Source: an uncultured Porphyromonas sp. (GTDB taxonomy: Bacteria > Bacteroidota > Bacteroidia > Bacteroidales > Porphyromonadaceae). From it: a DNA stretch of 40,647 bases. Below are positions 30,424 through 38,934 of this stretch, in pieces. The position numbers and the translations under genes were made by a program. Each line of letters opens with the position of its first letter. The stretch's first letter is position 1. The stretch spans positions 1 through 40,647 of the forward strand of contig UQBE01000015.1 of NCBI GenBank assembly GCA_900539155.1. Direction: 5' to 3'. Below the pieces are notes generated by a model. It had not been told where the DNA came from. It did not search any database and saw nothing but the letters and a program-made list of their open reading frames with translations.

Positions 30424-32601
30424 TTAAAATGATAGATTTATCGTTAGGAGTATGTTGCGTCCAGCCTCTGGAAGGTTGACACGCCTGTAGTAACTCATAT
30501 GGTCATAGTAGCGACTGTTCAAGAGGTTTTGGATAGTTAGAGCGATGCGGTAGTTGCTCTGTCTGAGCTGTCCGTCGTAGGTCACAGCTAGGTCCAGTAG
30601 GGAGGCTGTGCCAGGGGTGGGCTCCTCATTGCGCGCTATGCGATGCTGAGGAGCGATGATGCGATGCTTGAGCGAGAGCGCCCAGTGGGTAGGGTGCCAG
30701 GTCAAGTCGTGGCTCAAGCGTGCTGGTGGCGAGTAGGGGAGTGCTAGGCGGTCTGTCACATTGTAGGTGTAGACGTAGTCACCCTGCAGGTGGTAGTCCC
30801 ACTGCGGGTGCAGATGCCAAGTACCCTCCAGCTCGACCCCTGTGAAGAGTGCCCGTGTGGACTGATAGCGGTATATCTGTCCCGAGTGGGGCAGTATAGA
30901 CCACTCACCCGAGGGCTGCAGGTAGATGTAGTTGGTAAAGTAGGTTACAAAGGGAGATACCGTGCAGCTCCACGAGTCATTATGAAAGCCCACCTCGCTA
31001 TCTAGTAGCCACCCCTGCTCACTGCCGAGCGATGGGTCGCCCACCTCGTGGCGAAAGGTGCCATGGTGGATGCCATTGGCCGCAAGCTCGTAGATGCCTG
31101 GTAGGCGAAAGCTCCTGCCCAGATTAACCTTCCAAAGCCACTGCCGATTTATCTGCCAAGCTAAGCCGACACTACCCGACAGGTCGTGCCACCTGCGCTC
31201 GCCCTCCTGACTGCTGTAGTAGTACTGCGCCAAGGTTGCCGAGGACTCGCCACGCTCCTGGAGGTAGTCAGCTAGGTAGGGGTCGTGGTAGGGACTCATC
31301 GCTATGTAGCCTAGATCGTAGCGCAGACCACTGGTGAGGTGTAGCCCCTGGGCTATGCGTCCCTGATAGGTCAGGCTCACGCCACTCGTCGCCCGCTGGT
31401 AGTCTGGTAGGAGGAAGCCGTAGCCTCTCCGCTTGTGCCACTGGTACTGACCATCAGTGGCTAAGGTCCACTTGCCACCCCACGGGGCGTAGTAGTTTGC
31501 CAGCAAGCGTGCTGAGATGGTTTTGAGGTCAAACTCAAACTCCAAGTCAGCGTCCTGCACGGGTCGTGGCATCGTCCCGTAGTGGGTGTGGAAGGCGCTA
31601 AGCTCACGGCGCAAGTTCTGCTGCCAGCCTAGCTCACCGACCAACTGCCACTGCGGAGAGACTCGCCACTGCAGGCTACCTTGTGTAGAGATCTGACGCA
31701 CTGTGCTGTAAGGTAGCTCGATGTTGTATCGGCTCTTGTCTGGCAGCACACGCTTTAGGTCTGGCACACCATGCGCTCCTGGGAAGAAGCCACTGCGCTC
31801 GCCATTGACAGAAGCTTGCAGAGAAGCTTTGATTTGCTCTCCGAGCCATTCGTAGCGTAGTTGCGAGGCGTAGGTCTGTGTGGCACTGTTTTTCAACCTA
31901 CGATTGTATATAGGTATCCAGCGCGTGAGATAGGTGATGCTGTCTGCCGTCACATTGCGGTCGCCATGATACTGACCGCTCATACGTAAGCGGATGTGGT
32001 GCGCTCCGTGCAGGTAGCCCATCATGAGACTACCTCCACCGCCCATCGTACTGCTTTGCCCCATCATGGTATAGGAGCCGTAAAAGCCTTGCTTGTGAGG
32101 AAGTGTAGCAGACTGTCTCACGATGACTCCTCCTAGGGCGTCACTGCCGTAGAGGAGGGAGCCGGCGCCCTTGATTACCTGCACAGGGTCCTGGTCGAAG
32201 GCATCCACCTCCAGCCCATGGTCGGCACCCCACTGCTGCCCCTCCTGCTTGAGTCCGCCATCGACATAGGCGATGCGGTTGAAGCCTAGACCACGGATCA
32301 CTGGCTTGCCGTAGCCAGAGCCGATAGAGATGACATTGACTCCAGGAAGGGTGCTCAGCGTCGTGGCAAAGTTGCCCGTGAAGTGCTGCGTCAGATAGGT
32401 GCTGTCGAGCCATTCGATCGTTTGACCGAGGCGAGCCGTCTGGAGTCGCTTGCTATTGGCCCGCACCTCTACCGTCTGAAGCATTTGGTCGAAGCTGTGA
32501 GGCTCCACCGCTACGCTATCAGGTCTCGAGGCGGATGACTCAGCGAGAGCGACCGTCGGAATGAGATATAGTAATAGATAGCTAATGTATCGACAATACA
32601 T
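30424..32601 (-). CDS. TonB-dependent outer-membrane receptor, probable metal uptake
   Basis: This 725-residue receptor starts with a signal peptide (MYCRYISYLLLYLIPTVALA). The plug domain is at about 45-170 with PVIRGLGFNRIAYVDGG and AGSLLYGSDALGGVIV, followed by a 22-strand-type barrel ending in the aromatic NILLTINLSF. No CarboxypepD-like N-terminal extension is seen, so it is not SusC-like. The plug resembles zinc/heme-type receptors such as ZnuD in its HGLEVDAFDQDP region. Context (His-tailed lipoprotein, CPVC protein) supports metal uptake; the ligand is not proven. Confidence 0.88.
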   Translation of the reverse strand: MYCRYISYLLLYLIPTVALAESSASRPDSVAVEPHSFDQMLQTVEVRANSKRLQTARLGQTIEWLDSTYLTQHFTGNFATTLSTLPGVNVISIGSGYGKPVIRGLGFNRIAYVDGGLKQEGQQWGADHGLEVDAFDQDPVQVIKGAGSLLYGSDALGGVIVRQSATLPHKQGFYGSYTMMGQSSTMGGGGSLMMGYLHGAHHIRLRMSGQYHGDRNVTADSITYLTRWIPIYNRRLKNSATQTYASQLRYEWLGEQIKASLQASVNGERSGFFPGAHGVPDLKRVLPDKSRYNIELPYSTVRQISTQGSLQWRVSPQWQLVGELGWQQNLRRELSAFHTHYGTMPRPVQDADLEFEFDLKTISARLLANYYAPWGGKWTLATDGQYQWHKRRGYGFLLPDYQRATSGVSLTYQGRIAQGLHLTSGLRYDLGYIAMSPYHDPYLADYLQERGESSATLAQYYYSSQEGERRWHDLSGSVGLAWQINRQWLWKVNLGRSFRLPGIYELAANGIHHGTFRHEVGDPSLGSEQGWLLDSEVGFHNDSWSCTVSPFVTYFTNYIYLQPSGEWSILPHSGQIYRYQSTRALFTGVELEGTWHLHPQWDYHLQGDYVYTYNVTDRLALPYSPPARLSHDLTWHPTHWALSLKHRIIAPQHRIARNEEPTPGTASLLDLAVTYDGQLRQSNYRIALTIQNLLNSRYYDHMSYYRRVNLPEAGRNILLTINLSF

Positions 32602-32624
32602 CGCAAAAATGTTATTAACCAGTG

Positions 32625-32651
32625 AGTGGTAAGGAAATCGCGCATACCACT
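32625..32651 (-). promoter_or_regulatory. Hairpin in the TonB receptor leader
   Basis: AGTGGTA (32625-32631) and TACCACT (32645-32651) form a 7-bp stem 24 nt upstream of the receptor ATG. The 254-nt leader 32602-32855 also has CTTGG / CCAAG. No known riboswitch core was recognised. It could modulate translation or be incidental. Confidence 0.3.
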
Positions 32652-32855
32652 ACGCCGACGGCTTCGCTCGCTCACTACGGAGGAAGCAGGTGTACGTAGG
32701 GGATTGCGTCTCAAAACTGATGTCTAGCAGAGCTAGGGGAGGGGAGCGACATTACGGTCACTCACACCCTTGGCGGTATGCCAAGGTAAGCGTACCAAGC
32801 GGAGCATAAGCATAGAGCTAAGCCGCTGGAAACCACGTCGTCGATAGGTGTGTGG

Positions 32856-33233
32856 CTAGCAGTATCTCACTGGTGGGGCTCTTAGAGCTTTGCCCTCTCT
32901 CAGGGCTAGGTGTACAGCTTCGGGTTGCAGCTCGGGAGCGGGGGTATCCCACTCGTCCACTGCAAAGGAAGGTGCTACGGCACACTGGTCGGTGATGCCG
33001 AGATGAAACTCGCAGACGGGGCAGGTCACACTATTAACTAGATGTACCGCCGAACCAGTCTCCCCTTGCTCCTCATCCTCTGTGTGGGACTGAGAGGCTA
33101 CATAGTTTCTTGCCGAAAAGAGCTCAGCATCGTGCTGGTGCACAGCCTGTCCCATCAGAGCCAGTATGTACACTAGCCCCAATAGCAAAGCCGTCATTCG
33201 CGTCGGCATATCAATATGCGTGACTCTTTTCAT
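32856..33233 (-). CDS. Small secreted Cys/His protein of the metal locus
   Basis: I place the start at 33233 (MKRVTHIDM): an ATG further upstream at 33287 lies before the predicted transcription start, since a full promoter stands at 33249-33278. The 125-residue product has a hydrophobic segment (about 13-30), a HQHD stretch at 32-35, then CPVCEFHL (71-78) with another Cys84 and a Cys at the C-terminus. These could bind a metal. I do not recognise a named family. It is the first gene before the TonB receptor and probably belongs to the same metal response. Confidence 0.65.
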   Translation of the reverse strand: MKRVTHIDMPTRMTALLLGLVYILALMGQAVHQHDAELFSARNYVASQSHTEDEEQGETGSAVHLVNSVTCPVCEFHLGITDQCAVAPSFAVDEWDTPAPELQPEAVHLALREGKALRAPPVRYC

Positions 33234-33248
33234 AAGCTGTATCGCTGG

Positions 33249-33278
33249 CAAAGATAGTAAAAAGATTTTTCCCCGCAA
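33249..33278 (-). promoter_or_regulatory. Promoter of the metal locus
   Basis: On the minus strand TTG (33276-33278), a 19-nt spacer and TATCTTTG (33249-33256) form a full promoter. Transcription would start near 33242, giving a leader of about 9 nt to ATG 33233. Confidence 0.75.
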
Positions 33279-33339
33279 GCGATCCATTCATTTTAAAGCA
33301 GCAGTTCTGCGGTAACGCTTGGATTAAGGAATAGAACAA

Positions 33340-33370
33340 GGGCTGACTCCACCAAAAGTGAAGTCAGCCC
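33340..33370 (-). terminator. Terminator after the C10 protease unit
   Basis: GGGCTGACT pairs with AGTCAGCCC, with a 13-nt loop. On the minus strand it is followed by TTGTTCTATTCC. It lies 33 nt after the lipoprotein stop at 33403. Confidence 0.75.
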
Positions 33371-33402
33371 TCTTTAGAACTACTTTTCAATCAGTACGTC
33401 TA

Positions 33403-34239
33403 CTACTGAATGTCTAGTTGTAGTGTGACTGGCAGGTCGAAGATTTCTTTGTTTGGTTTAACATCATCACGAATCTCCATATACTTATTCCAAGAAACAT
33501 TCTTATTCTTAAGGATAGCTCCCTTATCGATAAACTTCATACGGATAGTAATCGTAGGCTTACCGCCACCTATCACCTCCGTTGGTAGTCGGTCAATAAT
33601 GAGCGTAGGCTTGCCCGTTTCAAACACTTTAAGGTTAGCCCACGCCTCCTTGTCGTTAGCTCGTATGAGATGCTCCGTGGTATAGTCGCCCTTATAGCCG
33701 TTCTCTATGAACTCCATAAGGGAGGGGAAGCCAAAGAGGACAATTGGAGTCAGGTCACTTCCTACGGGGTACTCTGCCCCAAAGCTGGCATTGTCACTCA
33801 CGATAGATATATCTTGAAACTCCCAGTAGAGAGCCCGATCAGGGATATAATACTTGGTGTACTTCTTCTTAAAATATAAATCTTCACGATGGACGACAGG
33901 GATGCGACGATAATAAGCTGTATCCCCTATCTCATCACCAAAAAACCAGCCATTGTCTGTATTCATTCCTGTGAGGGTAAGATAGTCGACATTGCGAATT
34001 TGACCATCCACGACCCGACACTTGAAGGTGCGTGGTCTCAACGCTTCAGCCTCTGTCAGCGTGTCTAGACGACTCCTAGATTGGTATTCGTTTACAGACA
34101 AATAGCATGGGGATAAAGTCTCAAAAACAAAGTTCCTGCAACTAACCTCGCTCTTGGGCATATAGCAACTAGTTACCCCCACTGCTAGCAAAAGTGCAGC
34201 TGATAGGGCTACAAGAGCATTCCTAATAATTCGCTTCAT
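33403..34239 (-). CDS. Lipoprotein of unknown function
   Basis: This 278-residue protein has a lipoprotein signal (AALLLAVGVTSC, cysteine at residue 25) and a beta-rich mature part without a motif I recognise. Segments such as KPTITIRMKFIDKGAI and FDLPVTLQLDIQ look like outer beta strands. It lies 33 nt downstream of the C10 protease gene and is probably co-transcribed. It could be a surface partner, substrate or inhibitor of that protease; nothing in the sequence decides this. Confidence 0.6.
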   Translation of the reverse strand: MKRIIRNALVALSAALLLAVGVTSCYMPKSEVSCRNFVFETLSPCYLSVNEYQSRSRLDTLTEAEALRPRTFKCRVVDGQIRNVDYLTLTGMNTDNGWFFGDEIGDTAYYRRIPVVHREDLYFKKKYTKYYIPDRALYWEFQDISIVSDNASFGAEYPVGSDLTPIVLFGFPSLMEFIENGYKGDYTTEHLIRANDKEAWANLKVFETGKPTLIIDRLPTEVIGGGKPTITIRMKFIDKGAILKNKNVSWNKYMEIRDDVKPNKEIFDLPVTLQLDIQ

Positions 34240-34272
34240 ATTACCTTTCGTTTAACGGGTTGAGTGTTAGGA

Positions 34273-35565
34273 TTATTTCGAGATGTAGAATGTAGAGATA
34301 TCGTAATACGCTCCCTTGGGGTGTGAACTCCTTAACTCGGAGTCTTTCGTTCCTTGCTTATCATTAATCACTATAGGATAAAACCAACCATTTTTGTAGC
34401 CATCCCACCCCCAAGTACAATGTATGTACGTAGCGTCTATCACTTCAGTCTCATAAGGTTTTGGGGTAGCACCTAGACTTTCGATTACGTGTCCGCTCTC
34501 TTTGTGTACTCTCTGAGCGAGACCATCTACAACCCAATAGTGTGCTTTTTTACCATCCTCACCTTTGCTCCAACCGAGTAAGATAAACGGTTGATGTTTG
34601 GTACGCAAGATGTTACAAACCTCAAATGGTTTATAGTCCTTTTCGTATCTAACTGAGAACCCCGCACGCCTCAAGTATCCAGAGATGTTTGCAGGGGTAC
34701 TCATTGTAAAACTTCCCGTAGACCAAATATGAGCATACGTCCAAGCATCTTTTACAAGGATGCGTAATTCATTGAGTAACTCTGTGTCTTCAGTAAGACC
34801 TGTGTCTTCTGCTCGATCCTCGTTGTACTTAGCTTTAAGCTTTTTCCAATCCACGTTAGACCCTCCAGCTTGCATTTCGTAGTGAGAGAGTAGCGTGACT
34901 ATTGCTATAGGACCACAACCAGCCGCAATGTTTTCAGTTGTGATAGACCATTTATGTATGTAGCTGTTAAATGGATACTCTTGTCCAAAATATTGATAGG
35001 TTTTGGGGACAAATATCCATTCTGTATGAGGGGAAGACTGGTGTTCAATCTGATATTGTGGAAATTCTCGTAGAATTGGGTCTTTTGGAGGCAAATTCGG
35101 GTCTGATTTCTTATGATCTCCAACAAACCCTTGATTGGAAGAGCTTGTACGAAAGATTTGAGCCAAGATGGGATTCTCCTCTGCATCTGAAAAGTGTAGT
35201 GATGATTCGTCCGAATGTCCAATCACATTCATCTTCTCTCCCCCTCCGTCTCGAAAGAGCATAAACCCCCCATCGGTGAAGTTAGCCAAATAGAGTTTTG
35301 TGTCAGGGGAGTCCGTATCTGTAGAGTCCAGCGAAGAGAGTATTGGCTCCTCACCATTGCGAAGAGTGCTCTCATAGAGAGAGGAAAAGAGTTGCACTGT
35401 ACGCTCCTCTATAGAAGTATTTGGCGCCATCTTTCTCTCTTGAGGAATTTCTTTCGAGATGTCAATGTCATCAGCAGTACGAGCACATGAGGCTACGGAA
35501 AGCAAAGCTACCATACAAAATAGCTTTGCTAAAGCCTTGAGGTTTAAGAATTGATGTCGTTTCAT
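34273..35565 (-). CDS. C10-family (streptopain-like) cysteine protease lipoprotein
   Basis: This 430-residue secreted protease has a lipoprotein signal (MVALLSVASC, cysteine at 27), a propeptide-like region up to about 190, and the C10 catalytic domain. The nucleophile is Cys217 in AAGCGPIAIVTLLSHY. The catalytic His is His342 in KKAHYWVVDG. The downstream CTWGWDGYKNGWF is the usual Trp/Gly-rich end motif. Relatives include streptopain and the Bfp proteases of Bacteroides fragilis. The triad looks complete, so it is likely active at the cell surface in protein feeding or host damage. Confidence 0.88.
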   Translation of the reverse strand: MKRHQFLNLKALAKLFCMVALLSVASCARTADDIDISKEIPQERKMAPNTSIEERTVQLFSSLYESTLRNGEEPILSSLDSTDTDSPDTKLYLANFTDGGFMLFRDGGGEKMNVIGHSDESSLHFSDAEENPILAQIFRTSSSNQGFVGDHKKSDPNLPPKDPILREFPQYQIEHQSSPHTEWIFVPKTYQYFGQEYPFNSYIHKWSITTENIAAGCGPIAIVTLLSHYEMQAGGSNVDWKKLKAKYNEDRAEDTGLTEDTELLNELRILVKDAWTYAHIWSTGSFTMSTPANISGYLRRAGFSVRYEKDYKPFEVCNILRTKHQPFILLGWSKGEDGKKAHYWVVDGLAQRVHKESGHVIESLGATPKPYETEVIDATYIHCTWGWDGYKNGWFYPIVINDKQGTKDSELRSSHPKGAYYDISTFYISK

Positions 35566-35602
35566 TTCGTTGCAGATTTTTAGTTGTTGATATTCTTGTG
35601 GG

Positions 35603-35610
35603 CAAACATA
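35603..35610 (-). promoter_or_regulatory. -7 box of the C10 protease unit
   Basis: On the minus strand TATGTTTG lies 38 nt before the ATG. A TTG at 35633-35635 stands at a slightly long 22-nt spacing. Confidence 0.55.
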
Positions 35611-35746
35611 ATAAAAAAAAAAGTATATAAGCCAAAATGGCTGGTGAAATGAACGAGATTGAGAGAAACTTGCGTCTCATTGGCTAGCACTTCTTTTTTT
35701 AGTAGCTTTGTAACGTCGTGGTAACGGTAGTGTAATTGAGCCAATC

Positions 35747-35754
35747 TACCTTTG
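35747..35754 (+). promoter_or_regulatory. -7 box of the fimbrillin-like operon
   Basis: TACCTTTG is an exact -7 match 85 nt before the first fimbrillin-like gene. No good TTG is seen at the 20-nt spacing, so an activator may be needed. Confidence 0.5.
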
Positions 35755-35838
35755 CACTGTGTCTTGGTAGGATCCTGAATGGGCTACTTGTTGCTATGAC
35801 ATCAGGTATTATAGTTAATCTGACACAACAATTGTTCT

Positions 35839-37413
35839 ATGACAAATAAGACTTATCGTCTACTCTTCACACTACTAGCACTCTCTTGGGGTCTATTCCT
35901 GACAGCTGCTTGCCAGCCCAATGGACAGCAAAGAGGTGCCGAGCAGCCTCAGAGTGAGACCAACCAGACATTTCTAGCATCGCAGCAGGACTACGACCTG
36001 CGTGTCGCTGGCACCGCTTGGGAGGCGGGCGACCAGATAGGTATCTACGTGCGTCGCACAGCGCAGAATACGACCTGGTCGGCTGAGCAACTACAGCATA
36101 GCAACCTGCACTACAAGACCACTCGTGGTGGGGGCATCGCGACCTTCGACCCCGCTGACGACCAGCAGAAGGTGCAGTGGGACTCGTCGAAGAAGTATGA
36201 CATCCTCGCTTACTACCCCTACAATGCTCAGACGCAGGGGGGCAAGATCGCTTATAGCGTCGCCAATCAGGCTTCGCTCAAGCCACTACTTATCTCGGAC
36301 AATCTCTCAGCCATTGCGCCCGATGTCGCAAAGCAACTAATCTTTCGTCAGGCACTCACCTCGCTCCGCTTTGAGATGCGCAGTGAGGATGGAGGCTCTC
36401 TAGAGGGTGTCCAGGTGCGCATCGTTGGTATGCCAACGACAGGTACGCTAGACCTCTTGAGTCGTCAGTGGCAGGTCGATGACAGCTCTACGGCTGAGAT
36501 ATCTGTGCCAGTCACCGTCTTGGGCGCTACCGCTACGGCCACTGCGCTGATACTACCTATCGAGACGACCACGAGCGAGATGAAGGTGCTCTTCACCCTG
36601 CCCAACGGACGTACCTACACCTGGCCACTACGTGAGGGACAAAGCCTCCTCTTGGGACAGCAGCGCACCCACACCATCACGCTCAAGGATACCGGTACGG
36701 GCAAGGTCACAGAGGTTGGCCGATACTTAGAGCTACCCGCCAAGAAGAATCTTCCCAACACGATGGAGGTGCAACACATGCTCCCGAGCAACCGCTCGGC
36801 ACGCAACTACTTCCTACTATATGATACACAGCTTCACCTAGCTCACTATGTGGCTTATCCACTCTACAAGGACTTGATAGAGAAAAAGGCTGATCGTACT
36901 AATGCTTGGGGCTATGATCCGAATATCTCTAAGGCGTATCAACCAAACTTGAAGAGGTCTTATGTAGAAGACTACTCAAAGGGGCACCAAATCCCTAGTG
37001 GGGATCGACTCTCCTCTCGGGCGGACAACGCCAGCACGTTCTACTACTCCAATATGGTCCCTCAAAATCAAAAACATAATGGTGGTATCTGGCAACAACT
37101 AGAGAGCGATGTACGCAAGCTTGCTGAGAGTGTCGACACGCTCTATGTAGTGACAGGCGTAGGTTTTGACAATACAAACTATAAGTATGCTCATGACACA
37201 GAGGGTATGGCTTGCCCGATACCGGACTACTTCTATAAGGTGGTCGTATGGCGCGACAACCAGGAGCGCTGGCACTCCAAGGCGTGGTGCATACCGCACG
37301 AGGGCTTCTCAGGAAAACCTAACAACTACCAGACTACGCTCCGTGAGATGGAGGCGAAGACAAGCTTTGACTTCTTCCCTAGGCTCAATGATGTCACCGT
37401 ACTTGATAACTAA
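35839..37413 (+). CDS. Fimbrillin-like lipoprotein fused to a DNA/RNA non-specific endonuclease
   Basis: This 524-residue surface lipoprotein has a signal ending LTAAC (cysteine at 25) and a fimbrillin-like region (about 45-285): AGDQIGIYVRR, YDILAYYPYNAQ, FRQALTSLRFEM. From about 295 it changes to a DNA/RNA non-specific endonuclease of the beta-beta-alpha-metal type: KGHQIPSGDR with His383 (DRGH-like), SNMVPQNQKHNGGIWQQLE with Asn405 and Asn414 matching the conserved Asn residues of the Serratia nuclease family, and PIPDYFYKVVV. The DRGH first two residues are SK here. It would display a nuclease on the surface, for DNA scavenging or degrading host DNA nets. First gene of a three-gene run. 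Confidence 0.88.
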   Translation: MTNKTYRLLFTLLALSWGLFLTAACQPNGQQRGAEQPQSETNQTFLASQQDYDLRVAGTAWEAGDQIGIYVRRTAQNTTWSAEQLQHSNLHYKTTRGGGIATFDPADDQQKVQWDSSKKYDILAYYPYNAQTQGGKIAYSVANQASLKPLLISDNLSAIAPDVAKQLIFRQALTSLRFEMRSEDGGSLEGVQVRIVGMPTTGTLDLLSRQWQVDDSSTAEISVPVTVLGATATATALILPIETTTSEMKVLFTLPNGRTYTWPLREGQSLLLGQQRTHTITLKDTGTGKVTEVGRYLELPAKKNLPNTMEVQHMLPSNRSARNYFLLYDTQLHLAHYVAYPLYKDLIEKKADRTNAWGYDPNISKAYQPNLKRSYVEDYSKGHQIPSGDRLSSRADNASTFYYSNMVPQNQKHNGGIWQQLESDVRKLAESVDTLYVVTGVGFDNTNYKYAHDTEGMACPIPDYFYKVVVWRDNQERWHSKAWCIPHEGFSGKPNNYQTTLREMEAKTSFDFFPRLNDVTVLDN

Positions 37414-37433
37414 TCCGTAGCCGACCTACTATT

Positions 37434-38900
37434 ATGAATAAGTTACTAACGACAATATCTATACTACTCACGACGCTACTCCTCGCTACCTCTTGTACCA
37501 AGGAGCAGTCTCGCTGCTCCACTTGCCCCGATGCAGACGGTGCGCAAGCTAAGGACTACATAGTCTTCAAGAGCAACATACGTCTCGGTGGCAAGGAAGT
37601 ACGCGCCACGGACGAACGCTTTGACGTGAGCGATCAGATCGGTGTCTATGCACGTGGAGCGGAGGAACGCAATAACCTGCACTACCACGCCACCCCTGGG
37701 GGAGAGATAGCCATCTTTCACCCCACGACCACGTCTGACCGCATCTACCCCAGCACTGTCAAGGAGCTAGACTTCTACGCTTACGCGCCTTACCGCACAG
37801 CCGTTCAGAAGGGGATCATACACCTGAATCTCATCCAGGAGCCCATCGACCTCCTCTGGGCTCATCACCGTGAGGTGGCACCTCGTGTAGATAAGAAGGA
37901 GTACACGCTCCTCTTCGGGCACGTCCTCTCACGCATCGTCTTCACCATACAGGGACTTCCCGCGGGTGTGACGCTGCAGTCGATGCAGCTACAAGGCATG
38001 GTCGTCGAGGGCGACTTTGACGTTCTCACGGGCGAACTACGCACACCGTATAGTTCGAAGGAGACGCTCCCGCTCACCGTTGGTGCTGACAAGCACTCTG
38101 CCTCGTCCCTCATCCTCCCTAAGGATATTGTGGACGCACAGCTACAGCTCACGCTCAGCAATGGGCGCACCTACACCAAGGAGATCAAGCAGCTAGATAT
38201 CATCAGCAACAAGATTTACTACTACAACATCACTCTCGACGAGCAGCAGGGAGGTATCTCCATAGACCTTGTCAATGGACAAATCATAGACTGGGAGGAC
38301 GATGGCACCATTTCCAATATCGTTGCCACGCCGACCGAAACGCCCACTCCCACGCCAGAACCTAAGCCAGCTGGTGAGAATATTTATAATGTAGACCTCA
38401 CACAGGTAGCTCGCGCACTACCGCTCAATGATGACTTCGCCAAGGGGGGTAAGGACCACGATCCCTTTGCACTCCCAGGCTGGCTCAACAAAGCACTCGT
38501 CGGTTCGCGTGACTTCCAGAAGCGCTCTTACGGCGATGTACACTATGCTCAGGCCAGTGCCTATAAGTCTGCCGATCCAGTAAATAAGTGTGTCCTCATC
38601 ACGCCTCGTCTGCAGATGACAGCTGGCTCTAGCTATACGGTAGAGCTAACTTACAGCTCAGGACACACCAACGGTGCTACCCTTACTGTCCAGCAGCTAG
38701 ACAAGGATGGAGCACTCGTCAAGACCCTAGAGGTCATCAATGACACCACAGCCCCAGATAGCTATGGCAATCAGCACTACAAGAAGAGCTACGCTATCGC
38801 AGGCTCTGCTGAGGCTGGCTACATAGCCCTCCTCTACGAGGCTTCTCAGGATCCTCTCCACTCCACGACTTATCAAGTCGAGGCTTTAACTGTTAAATAG
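37434..38900 (+). CDS. Fimbrillin-like lipoprotein with C-terminal jelly-roll module
   Basis: This 488-residue protein has a lipoprotein signal (LLLATSC, cysteine at 21), a fimbrillin-like region (about 45-285, with SDQIGVYARG, ELDFYAYAPYR and VLSRIVFTIQGLP) and a Thr/Pro linker (TPTETPTPTPEPKP, about 302-315). The C-terminal module (about 335-488) has CVLITPRLQMTAGSSYTVEL and resembles choice-of-anchor/cleaved-adhesin jelly-roll folds. It probably acts as an adhesin or binding protein at the surface. It lies 20 nt after the nuclease fusion gene. Confidence 0.8.
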   Translation: MNKLLTTISILLTTLLLATSCTKEQSRCSTCPDADGAQAKDYIVFKSNIRLGGKEVRATDERFDVSDQIGVYARGAEERNNLHYHATPGGEIAIFHPTTTSDRIYPSTVKELDFYAYAPYRTAVQKGIIHLNLIQEPIDLLWAHHREVAPRVDKKEYTLLFGHVLSRIVFTIQGLPAGVTLQSMQLQGMVVEGDFDVLTGELRTPYSSKETLPLTVGADKHSASSLILPKDIVDAQLQLTLSNGRTYTKEIKQLDIISNKIYYYNITLDEQQGGISIDLVNGQIIDWEDDGTISNIVATPTETPTPTPEPKPAGENIYNVDLTQVARALPLNDDFAKGGKDHDPFALPGWLNKALVGSRDFQKRSYGDVHYAQASAYKSADPVNKCVLITPRLQMTAGSSYTVELTYSSGHTNGATLTVQQLDKDGALVKTLEVINDTTAPDSYGNQHYKKSYAIAGSAEAGYIALLYEASQDPLHSTTYQVEALTVK

Positions 38901-38934
38901 CAAACAATCAATAATCACTTAAATACTACAAGAC

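Noticed and set aside
33234..33287. Upstream start for the small CPVC protein
   Set aside because: A full promoter lies at 33249-33278, so an ATG at 33287 would be upstream of the transcript.
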